This document shows, in pieces, positions 26,843-34,333 of a stretch of DNA of 64,000 nt (the stretch's first letter is position 1; every line of letters starts with the position of its first letter). The notes under the pieces were generated by a model that searched no databases, had not been told where the DNA came from, and worked only from the letters and a program-made list of their open reading frames with translations. A program made the position numbers and the translations under genes. Source of the DNA: Pseudomonas abietaniphila. Its GTDB lineage: Bacteria; Pseudomonadota; Gammaproteobacteria; Pseudomonadales; Pseudomonadaceae. Where the stretch lies: NCBI RefSeq assembly GCF_900100795.1, contig NZ_FNCO01000011.1, positions 186,001-250,000 on the forward strand. The letters are read 5' to 3'.

Positions 26843-28213
26843 ATGCAGCTTTCTTCGCTCACTGCGGTTTCCCCTGTAGACGGCCGCTACGCCGGCAAAA
26901 CCCAGGCCCTGCGCCCCATTTTCAGCGAATACGGCCTGATCCGTTTCCGCGCCCTCGTTGAAGTTCGCTGGCTCCAGCGCCTGGCGGCTCACCCGCAAAT
27001 CCCTGAGGTCCCGGCCTTTTCCGCCGAGGCCAACACCATTCTCGACGCACTGGCCAATGACTTCGCCCTGGAGCACGCCGAGCGTGTGAAAGAGATCGAG
27101 CGCACGACCAACCACGACGTCAAGGCGATCGAATACCTGCTCAAGGAGCAGGCTGCGAAACTGCCGGAATTGGCCAAGGTCAGTGAATTCATCCACTTCG
27201 CCTGCACCAGTGAAGACATCAACAATCTGTCCCACGCCCTGATGCTGCGTGAAGGCCGCGACACGGTCCTGCTGCCGCTGATGCGTCAGATCGCCGAATC
27301 CATCCGCGAGCTGGCGATCCGTTTCGCCGCCGTGCCGATGCTCTCGCGCACCCACGGCCAGCCTGCTTCGCCGACCACACTGGGCAAAGAGCTGGCGAAC
27401 GTCGTCTACCGTCTGGAGCGTCAGATCGCTCAGGTCGCGGCCGTTCCCCTGCTGGGCAAGATCAACGGCGCCGTGGGCAACTACAACGCTCACCTGTCGG
27501 CCTACCCGGACATCGACTGGGAAGCCAATGCCCGCGCCTTCATCGAAGACGAGCTGGGCCTGGGCTTCAACCCGTACACCACGCAGATCGAACCGCACGA
27601 CTACATTGCCGAGCTGTTCGACGCGATCGCGCGCTACAACACCATCCTGATCGACTTCGACCGCGACATCTGGGGCTACATCTCCCTGGGCTACTTCAAG
27701 CAGAAGACGGTCGCTGGCGAAATCGGTTCTTCGACCATGCCGCACAAGGTCAACCCGATCGACTTCGAAAACTCCGAAGGCAATCTCGGTATCGCCAACG
27801 CCCTGTTCCAGCACTTGGCAAGCAAACTGCCGATTTCCCGCTGGCAGCGCGACCTGACCGACTCCACCGTGCTGCGCAACCTCGGCGTGGGCTTCGCTCA
27901 CAGCGTGATTGCCTACGAAGCGAGCCTGAAAGGTATCGGCAAGCTGGAGCTGAACGAGCAGAAGATCGCTGCCGACCTGGACGCCTGCTGGGAAGTGCTG
28001 GCCGAGCCGATCCAGACGGTCATGCGCCGCTACGACATCGAGAACCCGTACGAGAAGCTCAAGGAACTGACGCGCGGCAAGGGCATCAGCCCTGAAGCAC
28101 TGCAGACGTTCATCGACGGTCTGGACATGCCTGCCGAAGCCAAAGCCGAGCTCAAGAAGCTCACCCCGGCCAACTACATCGGCAACGCCGTGGCACAAGC
28201 CCAGCGCATCTGA
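26843..28213 (+). CDS. purB: adenylosuccinate lyase
   Basis: A 456-residue fumarase/aspartase-superfamily lyase with two steps in purine synthesis: SAICAR to AICAR, and adenylosuccinate to AMP. The signature SSTMPHKVNPIDFE lies in the C-terminal third, with the catalytic Ser in the flexible loop; TSEDINNL and RTHGQPASPTT are the other conserved regions. The ATG at 26843 (MQLSSLTAVSPVDGRY) is the family start; upstream in-frame codons lie in the hflD-purB gap. Confidence 0.97.
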   Translation: MQLSSLTAVSPVDGRYAGKTQALRPIFSEYGLIRFRALVEVRWLQRLAAHPQIPEVPAFSAEANTILDALANDFALEHAERVKEIERTTNHDVKAIEYLLKEQAAKLPELAKVSEFIHFACTSEDINNLSHALMLREGRDTVLLPLMRQIAESIRELAIRFAAVPMLSRTHGQPASPTTLGKELANVVYRLERQIAQVAAVPLLGKINGAVGNYNAHLSAYPDIDWEANARAFIEDELGLGFNPYTTQIEPHDYIAELFDAIARYNTILIDFDRDIWGYISLGYFKQKTVAGEIGSSTMPHKVNPIDFENSEGNLGIANALFQHLASKLPISRWQRDLTDSTVLRNLGVGFAHSVIAYEASLKGIGKLELNEQKIAADLDACWEVLAEPIQTVMRRYDIENPYEKLKELTRGKGISPEALQTFIDGLDMPAEAKAELKKLTPANYIGNAVAQAQRI

Positions 28214-28231
28214 TCGCACCGCACACGCTCT

Positions 28232-28260
28232 GAACGCCCGGCTGAGCCGGGCGTTTTTAT
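28232..28260 (+). terminator. rho-independent terminator of purB
   Basis: GAACGCCCGGC, loop TGA, GCCGGGCGTTTTTAT: a strong GC stem and T tract just after purB. Confidence 0.88.
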
Positions 28261-28297
28261 TCCGGTCTGAAAAACACGCTTTTTCAATAGGTTACAC

Positions 28298-29464
28298 ATG
28301 AATCCTGATATTCCTGTTCAGCTGCTTGGCGGCATCACCGCGCGCGAATTCCTGCGTGATTACTGGCAGAAAAAACCCCTGCTGATTCGTCAGGCGATCC
28401 CGGATTTCGAAAGCCCGCTCGACGCTGACGAACTGGCCGGCCTGGCGCTGGAAGAAGAAGTCGAGTCGCGCCTGATCATCGAAAACGGCGTGCGCCCGTG
28501 GGAAATGCGTCGCGGCCCGTTTCCCGAGGACGAGTTCAGCAAGCTGCCCGAAACCGAATGGACGTTGCTCGTACAAGCCGTTGACCAATTCGTCCCGGAA
28601 GTGGCCGAGCTGCTGGAAAACTTCCGCTTCCTGCCAAGCTGGCGCATCGATGACGTGATGATCAGCTACGCCGCACCGGGTGGCAGCGTCGGCCCGCACT
28701 TCGACAACTACGACGTGTTCCTGCTTCAGGGCCACGGCAAGCGCCACTGGAAGATTGGCCAGATGTGCGACGCCGACAGCCCGTTGCTCGAGCATGCGGA
28801 CCTGCGCATCCTCGCCGACTTTCAGGGCACCGAAGAATGGACCCTGGAACCGGGCGACATGCTCTACCTGCCGCCGCGCCTGGCCCACTGGGGTGTCGCG
28901 GTGGACGACTGCCTGACCTACTCGGTCGGCTTCCGCGCGCCAAGTGCAGCTGAAGTGCTGACTCACTTCACCGATTTCCTCAGCCAGTTCATGTCTGACG
29001 AAGAACGCTACACCGATGCCGATGCACAGCCGGTCAGCGACCCGCACCAAATCCAGCGTGACGCCCTTGACCGCCTCAAGGCGCTGCTGGCCGAACACAT
29101 GGGTGACGAGCGCCTGCTGCTGACCTGGTTCGGCCAGTTCATGACCGAGCCGCGTTACCCGGAACTGGTGACCGGCCCGGAACTGGACGACGCCGACCTG
29201 CTCGACAGCCTGGAACAGGGTGCGATTCTGATCCGCAACCCGAGCGCGCGCCTGGCGTGGTCCGAAGTCGATGACGACCTGCTGCTGTTCGCCAGCGGCC
29301 AGAGCCGTCTGTTGCCCGGCCGTCTGCGCGAGCTGTTGAAACTGGTCTGCGCGGCCGATGCACTGCATATGGATAATCTGGGCCAGTGGCTGGCGGATGA
29401 AGACGGTCGTAGCTTGCTCTGCGAGCTGGTCAAACAAGGAAGTCTGGGGTTTGCTGATGAATAA
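28298..29464 (+). CDS. roxA: JmjC/cupin ribosomal oxygenase (RoxA/YcfD-like, uL16 arginine hydroxylase)
   Basis: A 388-residue Fe(II)/2-oxoglutarate oxygenase. E. coli YcfD hydroxylates Arg81 of ribosomal protein L16. The metal triad is visible: His134 and Asp136 in GPHFDNYDVF and His197 in PPRLAHWGV. The C-terminal winged-helix/dimerisation region (about 260-388) is full length. The GNAT gene downstream overlaps its 3' end by eight bases, so the two are co-translated. Confidence 0.88.
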   Translation: MNPDIPVQLLGGITAREFLRDYWQKKPLLIRQAIPDFESPLDADELAGLALEEEVESRLIIENGVRPWEMRRGPFPEDEFSKLPETEWTLLVQAVDQFVPEVAELLENFRFLPSWRIDDVMISYAAPGGSVGPHFDNYDVFLLQGHGKRHWKIGQMCDADSPLLEHADLRILADFQGTEEWTLEPGDMLYLPPRLAHWGVAVDDCLTYSVGFRAPSAAEVLTHFTDFLSQFMSDEERYTDADAQPVSDPHQIQRDALDRLKALLAEHMGDERLLLTWFGQFMTEPRYPELVTGPELDDADLLDSLEQGAILIRNPSARLAWSEVDDDLLLFASGQSRLLPGRLRELLKLVCAADALHMDNLGQWLADEDGRSLLCELVKQGSLGFADE

Positions 29465-29882
29465 GATCCGTGTACGGGTAGCTGACTGGCAGAAAGACAA
29501 CGCCGATATCCGGCGCATTCGCGAAGCCGTGTTCATTGCCGAGCAATCGGTACCGCCCGAACTGGAATGGGATGCCGAAGACGCAGGCGCCCTGCACTTC
29601 CTGGCACTGGAAGGCGACTACCCGGTCGGCACCGCTCGTCTGCTGCCTGATGGCGAAATCGGTCGCCTGTCGGTGCTCAAGGACTGGCGCGGGCTAAACG
29701 TCGGCGACGCACTGCTGACGGCCGTGATCGCCGAGGCAGAGCAACGCGATCTCAAGGAGCAGAAGCTGAGCGCCCAGGTCTACGCCACGGCGTTCTACGA
29801 GCGCTTTGGCTTCACGGTGGTCAGCGAAGAGTTCCTCGAAGCCGGCCTGCCTCACGTTGACATGGTGCGCAGCTCACGCTGA
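29457..29882 (+). CDS. GNAT family N-acetyltransferase (YjcF/ElaA-like)
   Basis: A 141-residue acetyltransferase. It has the acetyl-CoA core GRLSVLKDWRGLNVGDALL and the C-terminal YATAFYERFGF typical of GNAT proteins. The substrate is unknown. The start at 29457 lies inside the 3' end of roxA in another frame, suggesting coupling. A long hairpin follows. Confidence 0.85.
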   Translation: MNKIRVRVADWQKDNADIRRIREAVFIAEQSVPPELEWDAEDAGALHFLALEGDYPVGTARLLPDGEIGRLSVLKDWRGLNVGDALLTAVIAEAEQRDLKEQKLSAQVYATAFYERFGFTVVSEEFLEAGLPHVDMVRSSR

Positions 29883-29902
29883 ATCGCGCGCCACTCAAAA
29901 GC

Positions 29903-29961
29903 GAACGCCCCGCCGCTCCTGGCTCAGCTGACTATGCTGAAACCAGGACGCCGGGGCGTTC
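29903..29961 (+). terminator. long imperfect hairpin after the GNAT gene
   Basis: GAACGCCCCG (29903-29912) pairs with CGGGGCGTTC (29952-29961), with inner pairing CTCCTGG / CCAGGA. It is a likely terminator or 3' processing stem; the T run is short. Confidence 0.55.
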
Positions 29962-30049
29962 TGCTGTCTGCGATTCAATTTGGCCAAGTCCAGGCCGACA
30001 AACTGTCACACTCAACGCTTTGATGCGCCCCCTCGCGGAGATCACACCG

Positions 30050-30838
30050 ATGTCGTTACGTACCCTGCTCGCTTCGATGCTGTTGGCTTGCAGCTTCACG
30101 GCCGTTGCCGCCACCGAAGTCATTCCCCTCAACTACCGCACCAGCGACGACCTGATGCCCACGGTGAAGTCATTTCTGGGCGACGAGGGCAGCGTCAATG
30201 CCTACGGCAACAAGCTGATCGTCAATGCCGAACCAAGCAAGATCAATGAGCTGCGCGACCTGCTGTCCCAGCTGGACACCGCGCCGAAACGCCTTCTGAT
30301 CAGTGTCGACACCAGCGACAACACCGTTCAGAACGATCAGGGCTACTCGGTCAACGGGACTGTCCGCTCACAGAACGGCCGGGTGAGCGCCAACAGCCAG
30401 ACCCGCATCATCAACTATGGCACCGCCAGCCGTGACGGCGGCGTGCAGCAGGTTCAGGCGAATGAAGGCACGCCCGCGCTGATTCAGGTCGGTCAAAGCA
30501 TCCCGATCACCGACGTGCAGACCGACTCGTACGGTTACGCCCAGAGCAATACCCAGTACCGCAATGTCACGCGCGGCTTCTACGTGACAGCCAGCGTCAC
30601 CGGCGACATCGTTCATCTGAACATCAGCACCAACAACGACCGCATGAGCCAGCAACGCGCCGACGCGATCAAGGTGCAGAGTACGGACACACAGGTCAGT
30701 GGCAGGCTCGGTGAATGGATTACGCTGGCGGGCGTCAGTGATCAGTCCCGCGCCGACGAACAAGGCGTCGCGCGCCGCTACTCCACCCAAGGTCGCGATG
30801 ACATGACGCTGCGCGTCAAAGTCGACAGCCTGGATTGA
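30050..30838 (+). CDS. periplasmic protein with secretin-type N-domain
   Basis: A 262-residue protein with a clear Sec signal (MSLRTLLASMLLACSFTAVAA, cleavage near 21). Residues about 22-80 resemble the N1/short domain of type II and III secretins (YGNKLIVNAEPSKINELRDLL...LDTAPKRLLI). Residues about 140-250 resemble the gate region before the secretin barrel (PALIQVGQSIPI). There is no barrel-forming C-terminus and no secretion operon nearby. The role is unknown; it may be a solitary secretin-like envelope protein common in pseudomonads. The ATG at 30050 is preferred to the one at 30020. Confidence 0.8.
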   Translation: MSLRTLLASMLLACSFTAVAATEVIPLNYRTSDDLMPTVKSFLGDEGSVNAYGNKLIVNAEPSKINELRDLLSQLDTAPKRLLISVDTSDNTVQNDQGYSVNGTVRSQNGRVSANSQTRIINYGTASRDGGVQQVQANEGTPALIQVGQSIPITDVQTDSYGYAQSNTQYRNVTRGFYVTASVTGDIVHLNISTNNDRMSQQRADAIKVQSTDTQVSGRLGEWITLAGVSDQSRADEQGVARRYSTQGRDDMTLRVKVDSLD

Positions 30839-30877
30839 TCCTCCGGCCCCATGACGAATGTAAGCGCACTCCGGCAA

Positions 30878-30909
30878 CTTATGTAGTGCGCATTTTCGCA
30901 CTACATAAG
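30878..30909. promoter_or_regulatory. perfect palindrome with TGTAGT/ACTACA half-sites (candidate RccR operator 1)
   Basis: CTTATGTAGTGCG, loop CATTTT, CGCACTACATAAG: 13-bp perfect arms. The TGTAGT and ACTACA half-sites are 12 bp apart. From memory, the Pseudomonas regulator RccR, which represses aceA, uses pseudo-palindromes with these half-sites and variable linker. It lacks a T run, so it is not a normal terminator. Confidence 0.55.
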
Positions 30910-31003
30910 CCCTCCCACCTCGTGACCACCCAGTCCCAGAGCGGCCTCGCGGTATCAGTACCTTTGGGCCTGAAACTGACTGATGGGTCGTATTAGTCAA
31001 AAT

Positions 31004-31031
31004 ATGTAGTGCGACTAAAAAAGCACTACAA
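31004..31031. promoter_or_regulatory. second TGTAGT/ACTACA palindrome (candidate RccR operator 2)
   Basis: TGTAGT at 31005-31010 and ACTACA at 31025-31030 with a 14-bp linker; with one flanking pair on each side (A/A, not complementary) the site spans 28 bp. It lies about 300 bp before aceA and 95 bp from the first palindrome. Confidence 0.55.
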
Positions 31032-31331
31032 AGTGTTTGACGAAGCAAAATCGCCAAGGCATGATGGCCTCGCTCCCACTGATTGGAGGTTTTCGCAGAA
31101 AGCCTCAGAATCGCGCTCAAACTCAACCAAGTTGAGCCGATTCGCGTCTTTTACGCCCAAAAGGCGGTTTCATCGCATCACTATCGTGACCGCGAAAAAA
31201 ATCCAGGCTTGAACGCAATGCTTTCCGATTCAGTGAGCAGCCATAAGTGCGCCTGAAAAAACCGTAGGGCGTCGGCGGAGCAAAGAGCTTTCACCTCAAG
31301 ACTCACCAGACAATGCGACGAGGTTTACCCC

Positions 31332-32657
31332 ATGGCACTGACACGCGAACAACAAATTGCAGCCATCGAGAAAGACTGGGCCGAGAATCCACGCTGGAAA
31401 GGCGTGACCCGCACCTACTCCGCTGCTGACGTCGTCCGCCTGCGTGGCTCGATCCAGCCAGAACATACGTTCGCCAAACTGGGCGCTGAAAAGCTCTGGA
31501 ATCTGGTGACGCAGGGCGCCAAGCCGTCCTTCCGTCCCGACAAGGATTTCGTCAACTGCATGGGCGCCCTGACTGGCGGCCAGGCGGTGCAACAGGTCAA
31601 AGCCGGCATCCAGGCGATCTACCTGTCCGGCTGGCAAGTCGCCGCGGACAATAACTCCGCCGAGTCGATGTACCCTGACCAGTCGCTGTACCCGGTGGAT
31701 TCGGTGCCCACCGTGGTCAAGCGCATCAACAACTCGTTCCGCCGCGCCGACCAGATCCAGTGGAAAGCCGGCAAGAACCCGGGCGACGAAGGCTATATCG
31801 ACTACTTCGCGCCGATCGTGGCTGACGCCGAAGCCGGTTTCGGCGGCGTATTGAACGCCTACGAACTGATGAAGAGCATGATCGAGGCGGGCGCTGCCGG
31901 CGTGCACTTCGAAGACCAGTTGGCGTCGGTGAAGAAGTGCGGCCATATGGGCGGCAAGGTGCTGGTGCCTACACAGGAAGCGGTGCAGAAGCTGGTCGCG
32001 GCACGTCTGGCGGCTGACGTTGCGGGCGTACCGACCATCATTCTGGCGCGTACCGATGCGAACGCTGCGGACCTGCTGACCTCCGACTGCGACCCGTACG
32101 ACCAGCCGTTCGTGACCGGCACCCGCACCCCCGAAGGTTTCTACAAGGTGCGCGCTGGCCTGGATCAAGCCATCGCTCGTGGCCTGGCGTACGCGCCGTA
32201 TGCCGATCTGATCTGGTGTGAAACCGCCAAGCCGGATCTGGACGAGGCTCGCCGCTTCGCCGAAGCGATCAAGAAGGAATACCCGGACCAACTGCTGTCG
32301 TACAACTGCTCGCCTTCCTTCAACTGGAAGAAGAACCTGGACGACGCCACCATCGCCAAATTCCAGCGCGAGCTGTCGGCAATGGGCTACAAGCATCAGT
32401 TCATCACCCTGGCGGGCATCCACAACATGTGGCACAGCATGTTCAACCTGGCGCACGACTACGCCCGCAACGACATGACCGCCTACGTGAAGCTGCAAGA
32501 GCAGGAGTTCGCTGACGCCGCCAAGGGATACACCTTCGTGGCGCACCAGCAGGAAGTCGGCACCGGCTACTTCGACGACATGACCACCGTCATCCAGGGT
32601 GGCAAGTCCTCGGTGACCGCACTGACTGGCTCCACCGAGGAAGAACAGTTCCACTGA
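31332..32657 (+). CDS. aceA: isocitrate lyase
   Basis: A 441-residue enzyme that splits isocitrate to succinate and glyoxylate, the first step of the glyoxylate shunt, needed on acetate and fatty acids. The catalytic motif KKCGHMGGK (201-209, Cys203) is intact and the FEDQ metal region precedes it. The start MALTREQQIAAIEKDW is canonical, with GAGG upstream. It competes with Icd and Idh (20-24 kb) for isocitrate. A long leader with paired palindromes suggests tight carbon-source control. Confidence 0.97.
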   Translation: MALTREQQIAAIEKDWAENPRWKGVTRTYSAADVVRLRGSIQPEHTFAKLGAEKLWNLVTQGAKPSFRPDKDFVNCMGALTGGQAVQQVKAGIQAIYLSGWQVAADNNSAESMYPDQSLYPVDSVPTVVKRINNSFRRADQIQWKAGKNPGDEGYIDYFAPIVADAEAGFGGVLNAYELMKSMIEAGAAGVHFEDQLASVKKCGHMGGKVLVPTQEAVQKLVAARLAADVAGVPTIILARTDANAADLLTSDCDPYDQPFVTGTRTPEGFYKVRAGLDQAIARGLAYAPYADLIWCETAKPDLDEARRFAEAIKKEYPDQLLSYNCSPSFNWKKNLDDATIAKFQRELSAMGYKHQFITLAGIHNMWHSMFNLAHDYARNDMTAYVKLQEQEFADAAKGYTFVAHQQEVGTGYFDDMTTVIQGGKSSVTALTGSTEEEQFH

Positions 32658-32685
32658 GTGCCGATTTTTCGGAGCTTCTTCCTCT

Positions 32686-32723
32686 AAAAACACATGGTCG
32701 CCTCCGGGCGACCTTTGTGTTTT
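32686..32723 (+). terminator. rho-independent terminator of aceA
   Basis: AAAAACACA, GGTCGCC, loop TCC, GGGCGACC, TTTGTGTTTT: a nested GC and A/T stem with a terminal T tract. Confidence 0.8.
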
Positions 32724-32825
32724 CAGCACTGCCAATAAGCTGCTTACAACGCCAACAATGACCTCATAGACGCCTCATATCGGGCACACCGAGTTAATTA
32801 ACACCGTCGCTTATTAACCTTTCAT

Positions 32826-32847
32826 TTGACGATCGCAATAACGTCAA
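32826..32847. promoter_or_regulatory. TTGACG-N10-CGTCAA inverted repeat
   Basis: Perfect 6-bp arms, 32826-32831 and 32842-32847, separated by 10 bp, about 315 bp before nuoA. The spacing is consistent with a dimeric regulator. The identity is unknown. Confidence 0.35.
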
Positions 32848-32884
32848 CTTCGTCACGTTTCAGTGACACACCCTAAAACATGAC

Positions 32885-32909
32885 TCAAATGATATTAATT
32901 ATCATTTGA
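32885..32909. promoter_or_regulatory. 25-bp palindrome upstream of nuoA, Fur-box-like
   Basis: TCAAATGATA, centre TTAAT, TATCATTTGA: 10-bp perfect arms. Against the 19-bp Fur consensus I count 12 of 19 matches for 32888-32906. It could bind Fur, Zur or another regulator of AT-rich palindromes; it does not match the Anr/Fnr box TTGAT-N4-ATCAA. Confidence 0.45.
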
Positions 32910-33160
32910 CCCGGTCGATTTTCTTTACCGTTTGTGGGAAACATAATTAACAAAATGTGCCGTAATGCCCGTGCCATAGGGGCTCGCGTACCAAAACCGT
33001 GACTTATCTCATTAATCCTACGAATAAATTTGATGTAGAAAATTTACTTGCCCTCCTTTTGCACATAAAATCCCGGAATTGATCGCACTGCGACATATCG
33101 TCACTGCTTCTACTTCTTTTCAAGCTCAGAGACCCTTGCTCTCTGTTAAGGACTGCCAGC

Positions 33161-33574
33161 ATGCCCGAATCGACAGGTCTGATTGCCCACAACTGGGGCT
33201 TCGCCATTTTCCTTTTGGGCGTTATCGGCCTCTGTGCCTTCATGCTCGGCCTCTCCAGCCTGCTGGGTTCCAAAGCCTGGGGCCGCAGCAAGAACGAACC
33301 GTTCGAATCCGGCATGCTGCCCACAGGCGGCGCCCGCCTGCGGCTCTCCGCAAAATTCTATCTGGTCGCGATGCTATTCGTGATTTTCGATATTGAAGCC
33401 CTCTTTCTGTACGCCTGGTCTGTGTCCGTCCGCGAAAGCGGCTGGACCGGCTTCGCCGAAGCTCTCGTTTTCATAGCAATTCTGTTGGCAGGTCTTGTCT
33501 ACCTATGGCGTGTAGGGGCGCTCGATTGGGCTCCCGTAGGTCGTCGTAATCGGCAGGCGAAGCTAAAACAATGA
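33161..33574 (+). CDS. nuoA: NADH-quinone oxidoreductase subunit A
   Basis: A 137-residue membrane subunit of complex I with three transmembrane helices and the conserved loop (about 45-65, SKNEPFESGMLPTGGARLRLSAKFY) that contacts the quinone channel. It is the first gene of the 13-gene nuo operon, with ATG at 33161 and TAAGGA upstream. FDIEALFLYAWSV is the family motif of helix 2. Confidence 0.96.
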   Translation: MPESTGLIAHNWGFAIFLLGVIGLCAFMLGLSSLLGSKAWGRSKNEPFESGMLPTGGARLRLSAKFYLVAMLFVIFDIEALFLYAWSVSVRESGWTGFAEALVFIAILLAGLVYLWRVGALDWAPVGRRNRQAKLKQ

Positions 33575-33584
33575 GGCTTTGGCA

Positions 33585-34259
33585 ATGCAATACAATCTCA
33601 CCAGGATCGACCCGGATGCTCCTAACGAGCAGTACCCCATCGGCGAACGGGAAACCGTTTCCGATCCGTTAGAAGATCAAGTCCACAAAAACATCTTCAT
33701 GGGCAAGCTCGAAGACGTGCTGAGCGGTGCTGTCAACTGGGGTCGCAAGAACTCCCTTTGGCCGTACAACTTCGGTCTGTCCTGCTGCTACGTGGAAATG
33801 ACCACCGCCTTCACGGCGCCCCACGACATCGCACGCTTCGGCGCCGAAGTCATCCGGGCATCACCGCGTCAGGCGGACTTCATGGTTATCGCCGGTACCT
33901 GCTTCATCAAGATGGCGCCGATCATCCAGCGTCTGTATGAGCAAATGCTCGAGCCTAAATGGGTCATCTCCATGGGTTCGTGCGCCAACTCCGGTGGCAT
34001 GTACGACATCTACTCTGTAGTCCAGGGCGTGGACAAGTTCCTGCCTGTGGATGTCTATGTGCCCGGCTGCCCGCCCCGCCCAGAGGCATTCCTGCAAGGC
34101 CTTATGCTGCTGCAGGAATCCATTGGCCAGGAGCGTCGTCCTCTTTCCTGGGTCGTCGGCGACCAAGGCGTGTATCGCGCCGAGATGCCGTCGCAGAAGG
34201 AACAGCGCCGCGAACAGCGTATTGCTGTGACAAACCTGCGCAGCCCCGACGAAGTCTGA
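33585..34259 (+). CDS. nuoB: NADH-quinone oxidoreductase subunit B
   Basis: A 224-residue peripheral subunit carrying the terminal 4Fe-4S cluster N2, which donates electrons to quinone. The ligand cysteines are in GLSCCYVEM (tandem Cys), GSCANSGG and PGCPPRPE. The start MQYNLTRIDPDAPN at 33585 is used; the TTG two codons upstream is less likely. It lies 10 bp after nuoA; a 74-bp gap with a small stem-loop separates it from nuoCD. Confidence 0.97.
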   Translation: MQYNLTRIDPDAPNEQYPIGERETVSDPLEDQVHKNIFMGKLEDVLSGAVNWGRKNSLWPYNFGLSCCYVEMTTAFTAPHDIARFGAEVIRASPRQADFMVIAGTCFIKMAPIIQRLYEQMLEPKWVISMGSCANSGGMYDIYSVVQGVDKFLPVDVYVPGCPPRPEAFLQGLMLLQESIGQERRPLSWVVGDQGVYRAEMPSQKEQRREQRIAVTNLRSPDEV

Positions 34260-34333
34260 TCCAGTTTTTCTTTTACAAAAAGAAGCCTGAACCTGGGTTC
34301 ATTCTGTACGTTGACCGATAGCGATCGAGACCT

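Larger units (their letters stand above)
30839..31331 (+). promoter_or_regulatory. long aceA upstream region
   Basis: 493 bp without a convincing gene, between the secretin-domain gene and aceA. It holds the two TGTAGT/ACTACA palindromes listed separately, an interleaved TTAGTC (30993-30998) / GACTAA (31013-31018) pair, and a small hairpin CTCAAC-CAA-GTTGAG (31122-31136). If the second palindrome overlaps the promoter, the aceA leader is about 300 nt. Confidence 0.6.
32724..33160 (+). promoter_or_regulatory. AT-rich nuo operon upstream region
   Basis: 437 bp without a gene, clearly poorer in GC than the flanking coding DNA. It carries two inverted repeats (listed separately) and must hold the nuoA promoter. 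TAAGGA sits before the nuoA start. Confidence 0.65.
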
